Source: Kappaphycus alvarezii | Lineage: Eukaryota > Rhodophyta > Florideophyceae > Gigartinales > Solieriaceae | DNA: 64,000 nucleotides | NCBI GenBank assembly: GCA_002205965.3 | Contig: NADL03000675.1 | Coordinates: 310,001-374,000 of the forward strand | Reading direction: 5' to 3' | Part shown: piece after piece, positions 1 through 11,178 of the stretch | Layout: each line of letters begins with the position of its first letter | Numbering within the stretch: position 1 is the first letter of the stretch | Translations under genes and position numbers: made by a program | Notes under the pieces: generated by a model | The model's input: only the letters and a program-made list of their open reading frames with translations | Database searches by the model: none | Told to the model about the DNA's origin: nothing

Positions 1-1361
1 CGGCGGCGGAATGGGCATGCCAACCCGCCTTGGGGCGGCGGAGGCGGCGGGGGCGGCTGTTCGTACGGATACATGTGTTGATTCTGCGCATTTAAGCCAT
101 TGTTTTCCGACTGATACATTGGTACCGGGTACTGCGACGCGGAAAGATCCCCAGGTAAGTTTGAATGCGGATACGGATGCCCGGGCACACCTACCCTATA
201 TGGCTGCGCTTCGTATGACCGTGTGTGTCCATCTGCACCATTCCCATATGATTGAACGGGAGGCGGTGGCGGCGGCGGCGGCATCGCACCGTGCATATAC
301 GGTGCATGCATGGTGTTGGGCTGGTGCGAAACGGCAGGCGGGCCATGATGGGGCTTGGTTGCAGGAGGAGGCGGGGTACTGGAAGCAAATGCACCGGGCA
401 ACAACCACGGGGGTGTCTTGCGCTCCTTGGAGGCAGATGACGCGGGTGCGGCGTTGGTGTTGGGCGGGGCGATGGACGCCGTCTTGGTGTCAACGAGGTT
501 TGCATGTGAGGGGTACCGCCCTTTACCTCGGCCATGAACGACTTGAATTCGGCATCGAGTTCATCGGCATCGACTTTATTGGCGGTGCCGTTTGCACTGC
601 CGTCTGCGGTAGGGTTGGGACGGTCGGGATATCGAGCGGTTGAGAGGCGGGGCTTGTCGTGAAAGTTGCGGTTGAACGGGGCGAAAGTCGCGGTCTGATC
701 GCGCAAGGTGCCGTTGAGTTGGGCGAGTTCGCGGAGCTGGGCTTGTTTGTGATCGTTGTCGTCATCCTGACGAGGAGTGATGATGTCCATGATTTTGCGC
801 TTGCAACGTTGAATGCGATCGTTTGCATCCATACCCTCGGCTGTGATGATGACGTGGAGTTGCTCATTGTCTTCCGGTTGGGACGGCCCCTGGCACGACC
901 ATCCTTGACACTGCCTTTCCCTCGTATGGCAACCTTGCAATTGTAATCCTTCTTAATCTCTTTTGTGTGTTTCCTCTAGGTCCCAAGATGAGGCCGATAA
1001 AGTTCAACGTACCCTCCTTTTCCTTTGGAATGAACAACTTATCGACACATTTCAACGGGCGCATTCCATGCGGTGGACGAAATTCAGGATCCAGTTGTGA
1101 CAAACGTGCACACAACTTGTGTCCGCTCAGCCTCCAACTTTCCCAAAGCGCGATCGTATCGAGTATTGACACGCTTGCCGCGATTATCATAGCGAGGTTC
1201 TGGTGACGGGAGCGACAAAGATCCTCGACTGGGATTGAATTGGTTGCAATGGTGCGGGTGATGCGGTCAAGACGGGATTGGAGCTCTCTTTTTTCTGCTT
1301 GGTGCTCATCGACGGGTTCCCAGCGACGACGGCGACGTTTTCGTTGGGGTGGGTCCGACAT
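1..1361 (-). CDS. SF1: Splicing factor 1 / branchpoint-binding protein (partial, C-terminus off window)
   Basis: Recognises the intron branch point during early (E complex) spliceosome assembly, with U2AF. Seen: the ATG at 1361 opens MSDPPQRKRRRRRWEP, a basic run followed by Trp that matches the U2AF ligand motif. It is followed by a helical segment, then a KH domain with FIGLILGPRGNTQK (GPRGNT signature) and KVAIRGKGSVKDG, then the QUA2-like AQLRELAQLNGTLRD. After that come an acidic segment (DELDAEFKSFMAEV) and a proline-rich tail (PPWLLPGAF, PPPPPPPP) still open at base 1. The reading frame steps three times (near 945, 900 and 505), each step equivalent to one missing base. The CCHC zinc knuckle usual between QUA2 and the acidic segment is not present. 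Family assignment is secure; whether the gene is intact depends on whether the frame steps are sequencing errors. Confidence 0.9.
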
Positions 1362-1650
1362 GAATAATTGCGCGGATTGCAGGAGACAGTGTGTTTCAAG
1401 GTGGGATCAGTGCGGGGCCAAGGAGATGTCAATTGCCGGTGAAAGGCGAGGCGCGGAGGGATGCGTGCAAAAGCCACGCGGTGGCGAAATCAGTCGAGAG
1501 GGCGAATTGTTTGTTGGGAAGGGGACGTCTCATAGAACTGATCAAGTTGGTTTGGTAGGCTCGCAAATATGGCGGCTCTGGAGAATGTCATGTGGTGGTT
1601 GCTGGACCGAGTTGGCGCCAACAAACGGCAGGGCGAGGGCATCACAAAAG

Positions 1651-1747
1651 GTACCGTACTGTACTGTAGTACTACTGTACCGTGCAGTACTGTACAACAC
1701 AGTACAGTACAGTACAGTACAGTTCAGGGCAGTGCAGTACAGCATGT
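1651..1747. repeat. ACTGTAC/GTACAGT palindromic array
   Basis: About 95 bp of degenerate GTACTGTAC and GTACAGTAC units in both orientations lie between the SF1 5' end and the copia element. The unit is self-complementary (ACTGTACAGT), so the tract can fold on itself. The same motif recurs in many intergenic gaps of the window. Confidence 0.85.
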
Positions 1748-1749
1748 AC

Positions 1750-2124
1750 TGTTTTAGCTTACAGAAGGAAAGTCCACGTGTAGTTGCAGGTTATGTTGTA
1801 GGGTTAAGACACACTCAGCTGTAGAATGGCTGTGGGGTCAAACAAATTCAGTACCAGGTACCGGCTTACCCCTCCCCATCCAACGGAGAGGGTCCGCGTT
1901 GCAAGTATTTATATCTCTATCCACGAGCTTCCATACCAGCCCTACATCCTCATCGTATGCCCTACTGAACTTGCATTCATCTTCCTCAGGCATATCCGAC
2001 TATATATGTCTCTCAGGCTTTGCATTTAATGTTCGTGAACAAATTCAATTACATGTGACTTCAATCCGTCCCGCACTTGCATTCTCATCGTTGTCCACGA
2101 TTGACACGTGTGAGATAAGTCGCA
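1750..2124 (-). repeat. 3' LTR of copia element 1
   Basis: Direct repeat of 7236-7599. On the minus strand it begins TGCGACTTATC. A TATAAATA box sits at 1906-1913 on the minus strand, matching the one in the other LTR. It carries an extra roughly 14-bp stretch (near 1995) relative to its partner. Confidence 0.85.
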
Positions 2125-2131
2125 CTCCCCC
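2125..2131 (-). promoter_or_regulatory. Polypurine tract of copia element 1
   Basis: On the minus strand GGGGGAG lies directly upstream of the TG that starts the 3' LTR, the normal position of the plus-strand primer for reverse transcription. This fixes the inner LTR boundary. Confidence 0.6.
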
Positions 2132-2215
2132 AGTCGGGTGGATACCTTCCATCTCGACTCACGTTGTAACATCGTGGACATCACATGATCGATCGCTGTA
2201 TGTGTGTGATGATGA

Positions 2216-2418
2216 TACCCACAGCTTCAATGTTCCACTGTTATTATAAGTCCACAGCTACATGAACCGCTGCTACATCATCTTGACTGTTTCAAGTCAC
2301 TACAGCTTTAACATTATACCCACAGCTTCAACGTTCCACTGCTACGATCAGCCCACGGCTACATGAACCGCTGCTGCATCATCTTCACTGCTACAAGTCA
2401 CCACAGCTTTAACATTAT
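2216..2418. repeat. 101-bp tandem duplication in the retrotransposon 3' leader
   Basis: Two adjacent copies, 2216-2316 and 2317-2418, each run from TACCCACAGCTTCAA to CAGCTTTAACATTA with about ten substitutions. They lie between the RNase H end and the 3' LTR, in a non-coding stretch. The second LTR flank has no counterpart, so the duplication arose inside this copy or its parent. Confidence 0.8.
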
Positions 2419-2673
2419 GGCTTCATCCATATCCCATTTCCTCGGTTGAGTTGCAAATGTGTTGATCTACCACATGTCTTTGTCTACTTCGATCCTGATT
2501 CCTAGGTCAACATTTATGGGGCCTGATACCAGCATCTCGTTCAACCTCTTCCACATCTGCAAATTCCTTTTCGCCAGCATATCGGATAGGTTGTCTGTCC
2601 CGGATTCCACAGGAAGACGTTCAACTCTTTCCCTTCAAAGCTGTTCCGAATTCTCTGGACAGTGGGTCGGAGT

Positions 2674-4235
2674 CTATATTCCCTTCCCATGCAGGGTAGT
2701 TATCGTATCCCACAGTGCCCGACTGTCTACATTGAGTTCGTGTTTGATTGGAGATTTAGGAAAAAACGTATTCACAGCCGTTTTATAATACATTCCCCTA
2801 TCATTGCCCATTTCAGCGGCGATGATTTCAGCTCCGTACGATAAATGGGAGATCCGGTGTTGTTTGTGGTATTTCCAATTCACAATGTGGAATACATCTT
2901 CCCTATGGATTCCGTTCCTTGATAATATGCCGGTGAAGAAGCCAGTCCGTCAGTAGTCGCGATCATGTGTGTGAGGCGTCTGAAAAAACATAGGCTCACA
3001 TTGATAGCGTTTTCGACCTTGCGGAATGTCGTTGATGGTTCAAGCCTTCGAAGTTCCGCCAGCATATTATTCGCCTCGATCAAGTCATTGACGCGTAAGC
3101 GACCCACCCTCTGCTGCATGTAAGACACTATGAACGACGCCTGAGGAAGTACTCCGTTACCGAGGTATAACAGTTTCCCGGCAAGACTACGATATTGAAT
3201 GACTTCGTTAGCGTTCGCCTTATCATCCCGCATCCTGCGTCTGCTTCGGGTCATTATGATTGGTTTGATTCTTTTCCAATATGCCTCCATTGACAATACA
3301 ATATCACCGGATGGTTTAACCCTGATATCACAACCACCAAACTGATGGAATGGGACGTCTGAGATTTTGCCCAAGGAGAATCGTCCATGCAGGTCATTGA
3401 GGAACATGTCAACCTCATCTGGCATGCCTCCTACGAGGAAATCATCGCTTAGCTTGGCGACAATCAGTGATGTGCCACCTCTGTCTGACCTCCGTATGAA
3501 CAATTGGTTGATTCCAAACAACCGTTCAAGGCGTCCATGAGTTAGCAACCATTCCTCTATCGCCAGCATCCATTGTCGGCCATCTTCAACTATCCCATAT
3601 GGGAGCTTCGTTAATTTCAATAGTGTACCTCTACTGTAATTTCTCCTGTAATGCCACTTCTAGGGGGTCTGACATATATCTCTCTTTCAATTGGGCAATT
3701 TTGCAAATAAGCCCCCTTCACGTCCGCTGTCCTGATTACGAATCCAAAAAGGTTACAATGGACAACATCAACCTTACGACCGCCAGCTGCGCGTTTGCCG
3801 AGTCCTTCCTGATAGCATCCTTACAGATGTCCTCGTTACCATGTGGAAATATTCTCGCCTTCATTTTCCTTCCACCCTCTTCGTCCGTCTTAACTTTTTA
3901 TACGACATGAGGTCCCACACCATTCCCGACTTTGGGTACTGATCGCTTATCAACCGGTTCGTAAGCGTCTGCCCAATTGGAGTCATGCTCCGTGTTGAAG
4001 GCTTCATCAAGAATCCAAGGTGGAGCGAACTCGAGCTTGCGCCTGCTGACCTGTTGGGACCCGATTCTTTGTAGATCTCCTCCATTATACGAGCTCTATC
4101 TGACTGAAGGATGGCACCTACGCCCGATGGTCCGATTTTTTCTCTTGCGTCTTTGTCTATGTCCATTCGGGCTTTATCGTTGTTTGGTTCATCGTGTGAT
4201 TCTTCTGTTTTACCTGCTATCAACGTCAAAGACAC
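2674..4235 (-). CDS. Copia reverse transcriptase and RNase H (frames broken)
   Basis: Pol C-terminal half of element 1. In order on the minus strand: a linker ending in KMKARIFPHGNEDI, an RT core with LTKLPYGIVEDGRQW, then AKLSDDFLVGG, which corresponds to the copia YVDD catalytic box with both Asp present. Next come YRSLAGKLLYLGNGVLPQASF and an RNase H segment with YGAEIIAAEMGNDRG and DSRALWDTITTLHGKG. At least three frames are used, near 3620-3860 and 2880. The related copy at 30.5-32.9 kb aligns with it block by block, which confirms the reading. A functional enzyme is unlikely unless the frame changes are read errors. Confidence 0.85.
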
Positions 4236-4273
4236 CTGTTACGACTTGTTCTGGGATATCAGCCATAGCGTCA

Positions 4274-5390
4274 TCACGGTCTTCCACCTTGTTGGTTGCT
4301 GGTCCTCATCTTTTGTTGCTGTGACGGTGTCCTGTGTGCGTTCGAGTAGATAGTATCTGTCTCGAGGACCTTTTGGTGCGTGTGCTCCGATGTCCGCCTC
4401 TGTCTTTGTGACATCTTGCGGTAGCCTGTTGGAGATCCGATGGTTGATGTTTGTGGATGCTCGTTATTCTTACTCTGCTCAATCTCCCCCCCATCCACCA
4501 ATACATCCTCGGTGAACAAGCCATTAACTCCTGTGTAAGTGGGGACTTTGGTGCCATGCGCACGTCTTCGTATTCGGGTCTCATAGGTATCCCTTTGTTT
4601 TCTACACCGTCGACGATCTGTCTAACCTCTAGAAAATGTTTGTGTACTTCTATGACTCTCGTCGTGACCCAGGTGCCCTTTTCATTCTGCTTGGAGGTGG
4701 CGTTCCAGACATAAACGATATCTCCCAGTCGATACGCTGATTGTTGGGCAAAGTGACTCGAATTACTCTCAACGCCCACTGTAACGCTCGGGTGGCAGTC
4801 TGTTCAATGTGTGAATCCAACAAATCCTGTGAGAAGATCTGCCTTGTTAACCCTAGTATAGAAGGCTGATATCCGCGTACTAATTGGAATGAGCTTAACA
4901 GACTTGTTTCCGAGAAGAAATTGGACACAAATACAGACCGCATGAGTATCGTTTCAGCATCAGCTTCAGTGAGTTCCCTATCAAGTTTCTTCAGAATAGT
5001 CTTAATCGTCTTGATCTTGCGTTCGACAATACCCATCTTATTATGTCGATGTGTCGGTCTGGGCTTAAACGCAATCTCGTGTGTGCTGAGTCTCCGGATC
5101 AGGCTGTCTTGTTGAACTCATTATCGGCCGATAGGGACTGTGGCGCACCATGCCTCCGAATCCAGCTGGTCTCAAGTTCTGACACGATAAAGTCAGTGGA
5201 CCGGGAATTCACGATGGTTGCCTCGGTATAGGATGCCGGTATCAGTGAATACCAATATTGTTCTCTTCTCCCCTCTGATTTCCTCAAATGCAAAGTAAGT
5301 TTGCACTTCGACGTTAAACTCCTCGTTCACATGAGTAAGTGATATCTTTTTGGATTGTGCGGGCTGGCCACTGCTCATGCATATCCACAA
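4274..5390 (-). CDS. Copia integrase with C-terminal DNA-binding module (frames broken)
   Basis: Reading on the minus strand: SGQPAQSKKISLTHVNEEFN, then the catalytic core with FTDTGILYRG, then RRHGAPQSLSADNEFNKTA (second catalytic Asp region), then GIVERKIKTIKTILKKL, which holds the ERxxxTI glutamate motif. A module at about 4300-4740 (YRLGDIVYVWNATSKQNEKGTW ending near SPLTQEL) matches the equivalent post-integrase module of element 2. The position expected for the first Asp reads QTYFAF here where element 2 reads KIDFYF, so that residue looks lost. Frame changes occur near 5100, 4700 and 4500. Confidence 0.75.
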
Positions 5391-5482
5391 GCATCGTTAA
5401 CCTGGTGTAGGGCACGTTCCAACTTAGTGGTTAGAATGCCTTCTTGCTGAAAACGGATTTCACTTGTTCTACCGGTGCGTGT

Positions 5483-5899
5483 TCAGTCTGTGTATCCGTT
5501 TCGCAAAAACCGAGGTGACTTATTGGAACGTATCCATAATGAGGACGATATTAATGATCTGACATGTTTAACGGGCTTTGGTAATATCGCAATTCTTATC
5601 CTGATGCATACTTCGTTATCTGACATGGGTGCAATGTATGACGTGAACGTTCTCGGCGAAGCATCTAACGGTCTTTTAAAGCACAAACGGACTTTCCGCG
5701 ATGTTGTTCTGTATCCCATACCTTCCAACGTCAAGACTGATGATAGCGGATGAATCTCCTGGTATGATATCAAACGCGAAAGAGCATGCTGAGTCTTCAT
5801 TGTCCAATACTTTAGTGCCCATACACAATTACAGGCGACGGTCAAGACCCTGCTCCCCCCATCCATGCACACGAGGTTCAGATGGCAATTCTGTTTCAA
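5483..5899 (-). CDS. Copia protease region (degenerate)
   Basis: Lies between the gag zinc knuckle and integrase, where copia elements keep their aspartic protease. Fragments such as LVCMDGGSRVLTV (a possible DTG-type start, here DGG) and, in another frame, AFDIIPGDSSAIISLDVG fit a protease fold. The catalytic signature is not intact. Assignment is mainly by position. Confidence 0.45.
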   Translation of the reverse strand: MKQNCHLNLVCMDGGSRVLTVACNCVWALKYWTMKTQHALSRLISYQEIHPLSSVLTLEGMGYRTTSRKVRLCFKRPLDASPRTFTSYIAPMSDNEVCIRIRIAILPKPVKHVRSLISSSLWIRSNKSPRFLRNGYTD

Positions 5900-6185
5900 A
5901 AGGCACCTCAGAAGGTCACAAATCTTTATGGCGCTATTGATTCCGCAGTTGAGAATGGGGAGCCAGGATCATAAATCGGATTGACATCCATGCTCATGTG
6001 TATTGAATTCAGTTGGCAAAGAAAACTCGGCGGTTGTTGTTTTGTTCTCCTCAAGGTCAGACTCAGGCTCCTGATTGTTGTTACCGAACTTCCTAGAGTG
6101 AGGATGGTCCCTGAACTTATACGCTTCTGTATAGCTCTACGTTCATCACGCTTTTATATGAAGCGGAAATTGACGGTCTCTATCC

Positions 6186-7240
6186 CAGTGCCCCTTCTGT
6201 CCACACGCTGCACAATACGAATTGAGTCTTCCGCCCATTCGATTGTTCATATGAACCTTTCACAGTGTATACTGCTGAGTGTCAAACCTGCGACCATTTG
6301 ACGACATCAAGTTACCGGTTAGCTTCGGTGGATCGACTTCATTAACAATTTTGGTATACTTTTGTCAGCAGTCTTTTCATGTGTTCCGTGGTGCGTATGT
6401 CTTTCAGTGCATCTATCGTATCTTCAAGGCTGAAGCTCAGAGTGGTTCGCTCTTCACCACTGCGCCTGTTAGCCCTCTTAATCAACGTGATGACTTTTAC
6501 TCGGGCTTCCTGAGTATCTTTGTGTATCTTATTCAGGGTTTCTTTGTCAGGCTCCTCATCCTCACGCATGATGATGCCTTCAGTATCTCATCAAGTACTC
6601 CCGTACTGCAGTGAGTTCATGCTTCTCGAACCGTGGTTATTGCGGGTGACGATGTGAGGGTTCGTGGCCTTATTAATCAGTATCTTCAGTAGGTTATGTA
6701 GATAGAGTCGGCTAGGCATGCGTTTTCCAGTAATATGAGGGCAGTTTGTTGCTTTTCGTGCTCAGTCGGCACTGTGTCGAATGCATTGAGGTGGTTCTGC
6801 GCGACACCCTAAAAGTTCCGCGAATGAGGCGTAAGATTCACTCGGGTGCCTTTACAGTTGAACACCTGTCTACCAAAACTTATGAGACGTCTTGCGGAGT
6901 CGGTGGTTGAATCCTTTGCGACGACTAGCATCTTCTCAACGAGCTCTTATGGTCTTCAAACGATTTGGGTTCACCGTCCTCCGAGTTCTAGTGAGAGGTT
7001 ATCGTTCATGATTTCCGCGTCTATCACCTTCTGGTACGACCATCCATGGCCGCATATAGAGCGTGCGCGAAACCATCGGATATTCCTTTTGCCCTTGAAT
7101 CTCCTCCGTCGGAAAAACTCGAACCCTGTTCATCCACATGCGAACCTTTCTTCGATACTCAAACTTGTTCGTAGTCGTGTTAGCCTTGGTGCCTCCACCA
7201 AATTTCCTGCTGAGGTCTCATTACCCTCTGGGCCCATAGC
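6186..7240 (-). CDS. Copia gag (degenerate)
   Basis: Gag of element 1, beginning beside the 5' LTR (minus-strand ATG at about 7235, MGPEGNETSAGNLVEAP) and proceeding left. A helical, charged segment at 6342-6569 contains LSFSLEDTIDALKDIRTTEHMKRLL. Near 6200 one frame reads CAACGQKGHWDRD, a CCHC zinc knuckle with the last Cys missing. Several stops and frame steps are present. The capsid region is only weakly recognisable. Confidence 0.55.
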
Positions 7241-7599
7241 TTTAGCTTACAGAGGGAACGTCCACGTGTAGTTGCAGGTTATGTTGTAGGTTGAAGACAC
7301 ACTCAGCTGTAGAATGGCTGTGGGGTCAAACAAATTCAGTACCAGGTACCGGCTTACCCCTCTCCATCCAACGGAGAGGGTCCGCGTTGCAAGTATTTAT
7401 ATCTCTATCCACGAGCTTCCATACCAGCCCTACATCCTCATCGTATTGCCCTACTGAACTTGCATTCGTCTTCCCCAGACATATCTCTCAGGCTTTATAC
7501 TTAATGTTCGTGAACGAATGCAATTAAATGTGACTTCAATCCGTCCCGCACTTGCATTCTCATCGTTGTCCACGATTGACACGTGTGAGATAAGTCACA
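7236..7599 (-). repeat. 5' LTR of copia element 1
   Basis: Direct repeat of 1750-2124. On the minus strand it starts TGTGACTTATC at 7599. The inner end (GCTTTAGC) has lost the canonical TG/CA terminus seen in the left copy. Confidence 0.85.
7394..7401 (-). promoter_or_regulatory. TATA box in 5' LTR
   Basis: TATAAATA on the minus strand, conserved in both LTRs, about 150 bp upstream of the gag start. It is a plausible core promoter for the element. Confidence 0.5.
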
Positions 7600-8406
7600 A
7601 CTCTACGTTATTCGCCCAAAAGTTTCCACAAATTCGTCCTCCTGAGTCACGCAGGTCTTCCAATTTCTTTTCTGTAAGCATCTTGTGATCTGTAAACTTG
7701 TACAATATGCAGTGCATGCACTGAACATACCGCATGATACTGTACTGTACTGTACTGTACCGTACTGCGAAAACGTTATTCATTGGCTTGCCTGAGGATG
7801 CATTGAAAGTCCCTTGTCCTTTCCTTGCAGTACAGTACACTGTAAATGTGCTGTATACTCTTCCGTATTCAACGCCGGAGATCCACCTATGTCGTAAAAC
7901 GTGACTTCGGAGTCGGGGAGGAGCCGCTAACCACGCACAGACGATGACGACTGAAGCGTTATATTGCAGCTTATGTTCCCCCTTAACCCCCTGAGTTTAC
8001 TCGAGTGGCAGGTGGTGAGGCGGTCTAAATACTCTACAGTCTAGAAACTCTGTGGAGCAACTTGCGTCGACAGCAGGTTAATTTAGGGTATTCTAACGAC
8101 AGCTGTCTAGTCGATTGCCTGACGCTAGAACAACCTACCCACCCAACTTGCCTTCGCCTTACAGAACAATACTGTACAGTACCGTACAACAGCATGGACA
8201 TAACCTTGTGCTCTACACTCTGCACAAACCAGCCTAAACGATCACTGCTTCCCCCCTTAGCTATCCCTCCCTTAATCTAGTTACCTAGGTAAGAAACTAC
8301 TCACCGTCATTCATGGCAGGCAGGGCAATGCGTTCAAAACCATTCTACTCCTTCTCATTCCATCCTTCGGTACACCCTCCCAATCTGCACTCTCATCACC
8401 AACCGC
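7600..8406. other. Intergenic gap with GTAC-type repeats
   Basis: No coding sequence recognised. Contains ACTGTAC-type clusters at about 7738-7763, 7829-7843 and 8168-8187. The last 100 bases before the next gene are pyrimidine-rich and are the likely promoter of the pseudouridine synthase. Confidence 0.6.
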
Positions 8407-9753
8407 TTGACCCACCTTTCTCCACCCGCTCCCACATCAGCACGCACCATTCGCCTACCTCGTGCCACCTTGTCCTCGCTTCCGGACCCCGTACCCCACA
8501 ATGCTCCTCACTCTACCGTCAAATTACAACCCGCAACGACAAACCACACCTCCGACACTCAAAATACCGCCCCTCTCCTCAATGACCTTCTATCCGAATC
8601 CGAGCCAACCATATTCCACACCTTTCCTTCTGAATCCCACCTACGACTCGACAAACTACTCTCCTCTCGTTTTCCCACCGTATCCCGTTCCTACTTGCAG
8701 TCCCTATTCGCCACCAATCAAATCCTCCTCAACGGCTCCCCGCCCTCTTCCAAATCCGTCAAACCGCCCCCGAATTCTCTCATTTCCATTCAATTCACAC
8801 CACCTCCTCGTGCCCTCCCCTAACCCCGGAGGATCTCCCCTCCACATCCTCTACCAAGACCCCCACCTGCTCGCCATAAACAAACCGCCAGGTCTTGTAA
8901 CACACCCCGCCCCAGGCCACTGGTCCGGCACGCTGGTACACGGTTTGACCTACCACTTTCCGGACATCCAAGCGTTAGGCGGCCCACGTCCAGGCATTGT
9001 ACACCGACTCGATAAAGGCACGTCCGGGGTTCTTCTAGTCGCACGTACGCATACGCACAAGCCAAGTTGATGGAACAGTTTGCGGCGCGACGGTGCGCAA
9101 GAAATACATCGCGATCACGGTAGGAAACCCGTGCCAGACAGGGTGCACAGGGAGAGTGGTGAGGAGGGAATCGGGAGATGTGTCAAGGATCGAACACGGA
9201 TGATGGTGATGAGCGAGGAGGCGGGGGGAAGTATGCGAGGAGTACGTTGCGTGTGCATGGAGAGATGAGAGGGGATTGTTACATGCGGTCGGGGTGCAGA
9301 TTGAGACGGGGAGAACGCATCAGATTCGAGTGCATATGAGGCATTGTCGGGCACCGGTACTAGGGGATGAGTTGTATGGGGCGGCGGACGTGAATTGGAG
9401 GTGGAGGGCAAAGGTGAAGAGATGTATGTTGCATGCGCACGAGGTGGAGTTTGGGCATCCTGAGTGGGGAGAGGATTGTAGTGCAAGCAAAGCTGGCGGA
9501 GGATATGAGAGAGGTGATGAAAGGAGTTTACCCGAATTTGAAGACGAGGGGTGGTGACTTGAGGAATGGCAAGGGGGGGTGTTTAACGACGGGGATGACG
9601 GATGTGGGCGAGTATCGGGCGGTGGCAACGTTGCGGGATGAATGGTTGGATCGATGGGAGGAAGGCGGGATGGCAACAGGAGGTAGGTGGGAGGAGGACG
9701 GGGTGGGATTGGCGGGAAGGGAGAGCGAGAGAGGGGATGGGAAGGGCTGCTGA
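8407..9753 (+). CDS. RluA/RluD-type RNA pseudouridine synthase
   Basis: Isomerises uridine to pseudouridine in structured RNA, in organelles or the nucleus-cytosol. Seen: a Ser/Thr/Pro-rich N-terminus that could be an organelle transit peptide. Then an S4-like RNA-binding motif ([25 protein letters not shown]). The catalytic domain follows with [31 protein letters not shown] and the active-site loop [15 protein letters not shown] holding the catalytic Asp. Then [58 protein letters not shown] and [15 protein letters not shown]. The reading frame changes at about 8810, 9050, 9085, 9195, 9250 and 9470. The last 200 bases are low complexity and the exact stop is uncertain. The family is certain; the substrate is not. 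Confidence 0.88.
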
Positions 9754-9933
9754 GTTGGTGCGAGGGAAACAAGGGCGGGTTGGCTTGCGGGGCACCGGCG
9801 ACGTGGGCGAGCAGCGGCGGCGGACTAAGAATGGAGGGATGTTGTGCGCAAGTGCGTAGAGAGTGATTTGAGATTCGTCAAAGAGGGCGCGAATGGCGTC
9901 TTCCTTGCTCTCCTCGAGCTCGACAGAGTCCAT
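9583..9933 (-). CDS. Small hypothetical protein, tail-to-tail with the pseudouridine synthase
   Basis: Opens MDSVELEESKEDAIRALFDESQ and continues ITLYALAHNIPPFLV, an acidic helical N-terminus with protein-like composition, then a Pro/Ser-rich low-complexity tail. The tail overlaps the 3' end of the plus-strand gene and may not be real. I do not recognise a family. The first 40 codons are the only credible part. Confidence 0.3.
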   Translation of the reverse strand: MDSVELEESKEDAIRALFDESQITLYALAHNIPPFLVRRRCSPTSPVPRKPTRPCFPRTNSAALPIPSLALPSRQSHPVLLPPTSCCHPAFLPSIQPFIPQRCHRPILAHIRHPRR

Positions 9934-11178
9934 GATGAATTGTTGGGTGATGAGGGGATCGGTGCGGTGGAGATTTGGGTAGGTGTATGAGGTTGAATGT
10001 TTACAGCAGGGGAGATTGTGGGGCAGGTGTGAGAGGGGGGGTTATGGGCTTTAAAGTAAGGTGACGGATCGCAATGTGAGATATTGGAGTAGGACAGACT
10101 GTCGGTTTGTTGAGATGGGTTGGATTGGAGGGAAAATACAAAATACTGTACCTTGTTTTTGGTTGCGAAGAGATATTGTTTGTTAGTATGACAAGGAAAC
10201 GAGGGTATGGCGAGGAATGAAAGGTAAACAGGTTGTGGGCACCTATCGGTGCTGGATTGATGCCAACCAAATTTTCGTGTGTGTAAGCTTTGTTTGCGAC
10301 ACTTTACAAATATCTGTGGCACTAGTTTGGTTTTGACAACAAGCCGTGGAGGCTGACGTGAATAATGGCATGTCATTGGTGGCAATGTCCTTTTGTACAC
10401 TAGTCACATCAAGTCAAGCCAAACAAAACCTCAACCGAATCAACACAAAGTAATAGCAAATAACATGACTGTGATTTATATATGTGTATTTTCTAATCTC
10501 AACGCTGTGTACAGAACACGGTATGGATGCGGGATACGGCAGCGATGGATTGTACTGTACACAGCACACTACACTGGTTCAATTGTCCACCGTGACATAA
10601 CTCTGTAGCAAAGCAACCTGCGTTTCTCCCATACGCCGGCAAAGCCATACACCACCACAACCCCTTCATTTTGGCCCTCTCCTCGCGATTCAACCCCTTG
10701 TGCTTTACCCTCCCTTTTCTTCCTTTTTCCCAGTATCAAATTCCCTGCTACCCACCTTTGGCATTGTCTCTCAAGCACTCCCGAAACGAAACCGAAAAAC
10801 CGAAAAACCAAAACAGAGAAAATCCCTCACGCGTCACTCCTTGCACTCGTTTCCTCGAAAAAATCACTTCTTTTCACATCAACACAAATCCCTTTCCCTC
10901 TTCCACACGTCAAGCACCTCTATCAAGCCCCAATTCGGTTTCCAATCCCAACCACACGTACCCTCCCCTCCACCCCCCTACCACCCTCCATCTCCAAACA
11001 ACAACAATGCCATCCACAACATGTACCTACCGACACCTTCCACCTCTTCCTCTTCTCCACCACAACTTCCCCCTTTTCAGCATCACAATCTCCACCTCCC
11101 CTCCCCCTTTCCGTTTTTCCTTCCTCTTCTCCAACCCCAACTCCAGTCCCGTCAACTTCCTCTCACTCATCCAATTCA
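9934..11178. other. Intergenic and pyrimidine-rich leader
   Basis: No gene recognised. A GTACTGTAC motif sits near 10552. From about 10,640 to 11,170 the plus strand is extremely C/T-rich. This fits a long promoter/5' leader of the kelch-RING gene better than coding sequence. Confidence 0.5.

Larger units (their letters stand above)
1750..7599 (-). mobile_element. Ty1/copia LTR retrotransposon (element 1)
   Basis: Two direct repeats of about 360-375 bp (1750-2124 and 7236-7599) bracket minus-strand coding sequence in the order gag, protease, integrase, reverse transcriptase, RNase H. Integrase upstream of RT defines the copia superfamily. A purine tract (GGGGGAG on the minus strand) abuts the left LTR as a polypurine tract should. 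The LTRs are about 93-95% alike by eye apart from one roughly 14-bp indel, so the insertion is not very recent. I could not find a clean target-site duplication. All reading frames are interrupted. The lineage matches the second element at 30.5-36.1 kb: both share the integrase block SLTHVN and the RT motif LPYGI. Confidence 0.88.

Noticed and set aside
11..643. Long plus-strand open frame opposite SF1
   Set aside because: It is the complement of the proline-rich SF1 tail. Gly/Ala/Arg-rich shadow translation without any domain.
1651..1747. GTAC arrays considered as a CRISPR array
   Set aside because: Units are 6-10 bp, contiguous and without spacers, and the context is eukaryotic.
1750..7604. 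Target-site duplication for copia element 1
   Set aside because: Left flank TGTAC and right flank ACTCT do not match, so no TSD is claimed.
8820..9772. Minus-strand open frames of 80-150 codons within the pseudouridine synthase
   Set aside because: GC-rich shadow frames opposite conserved RluA-family motifs; Pro/Ser/His-rich and not protein-like.
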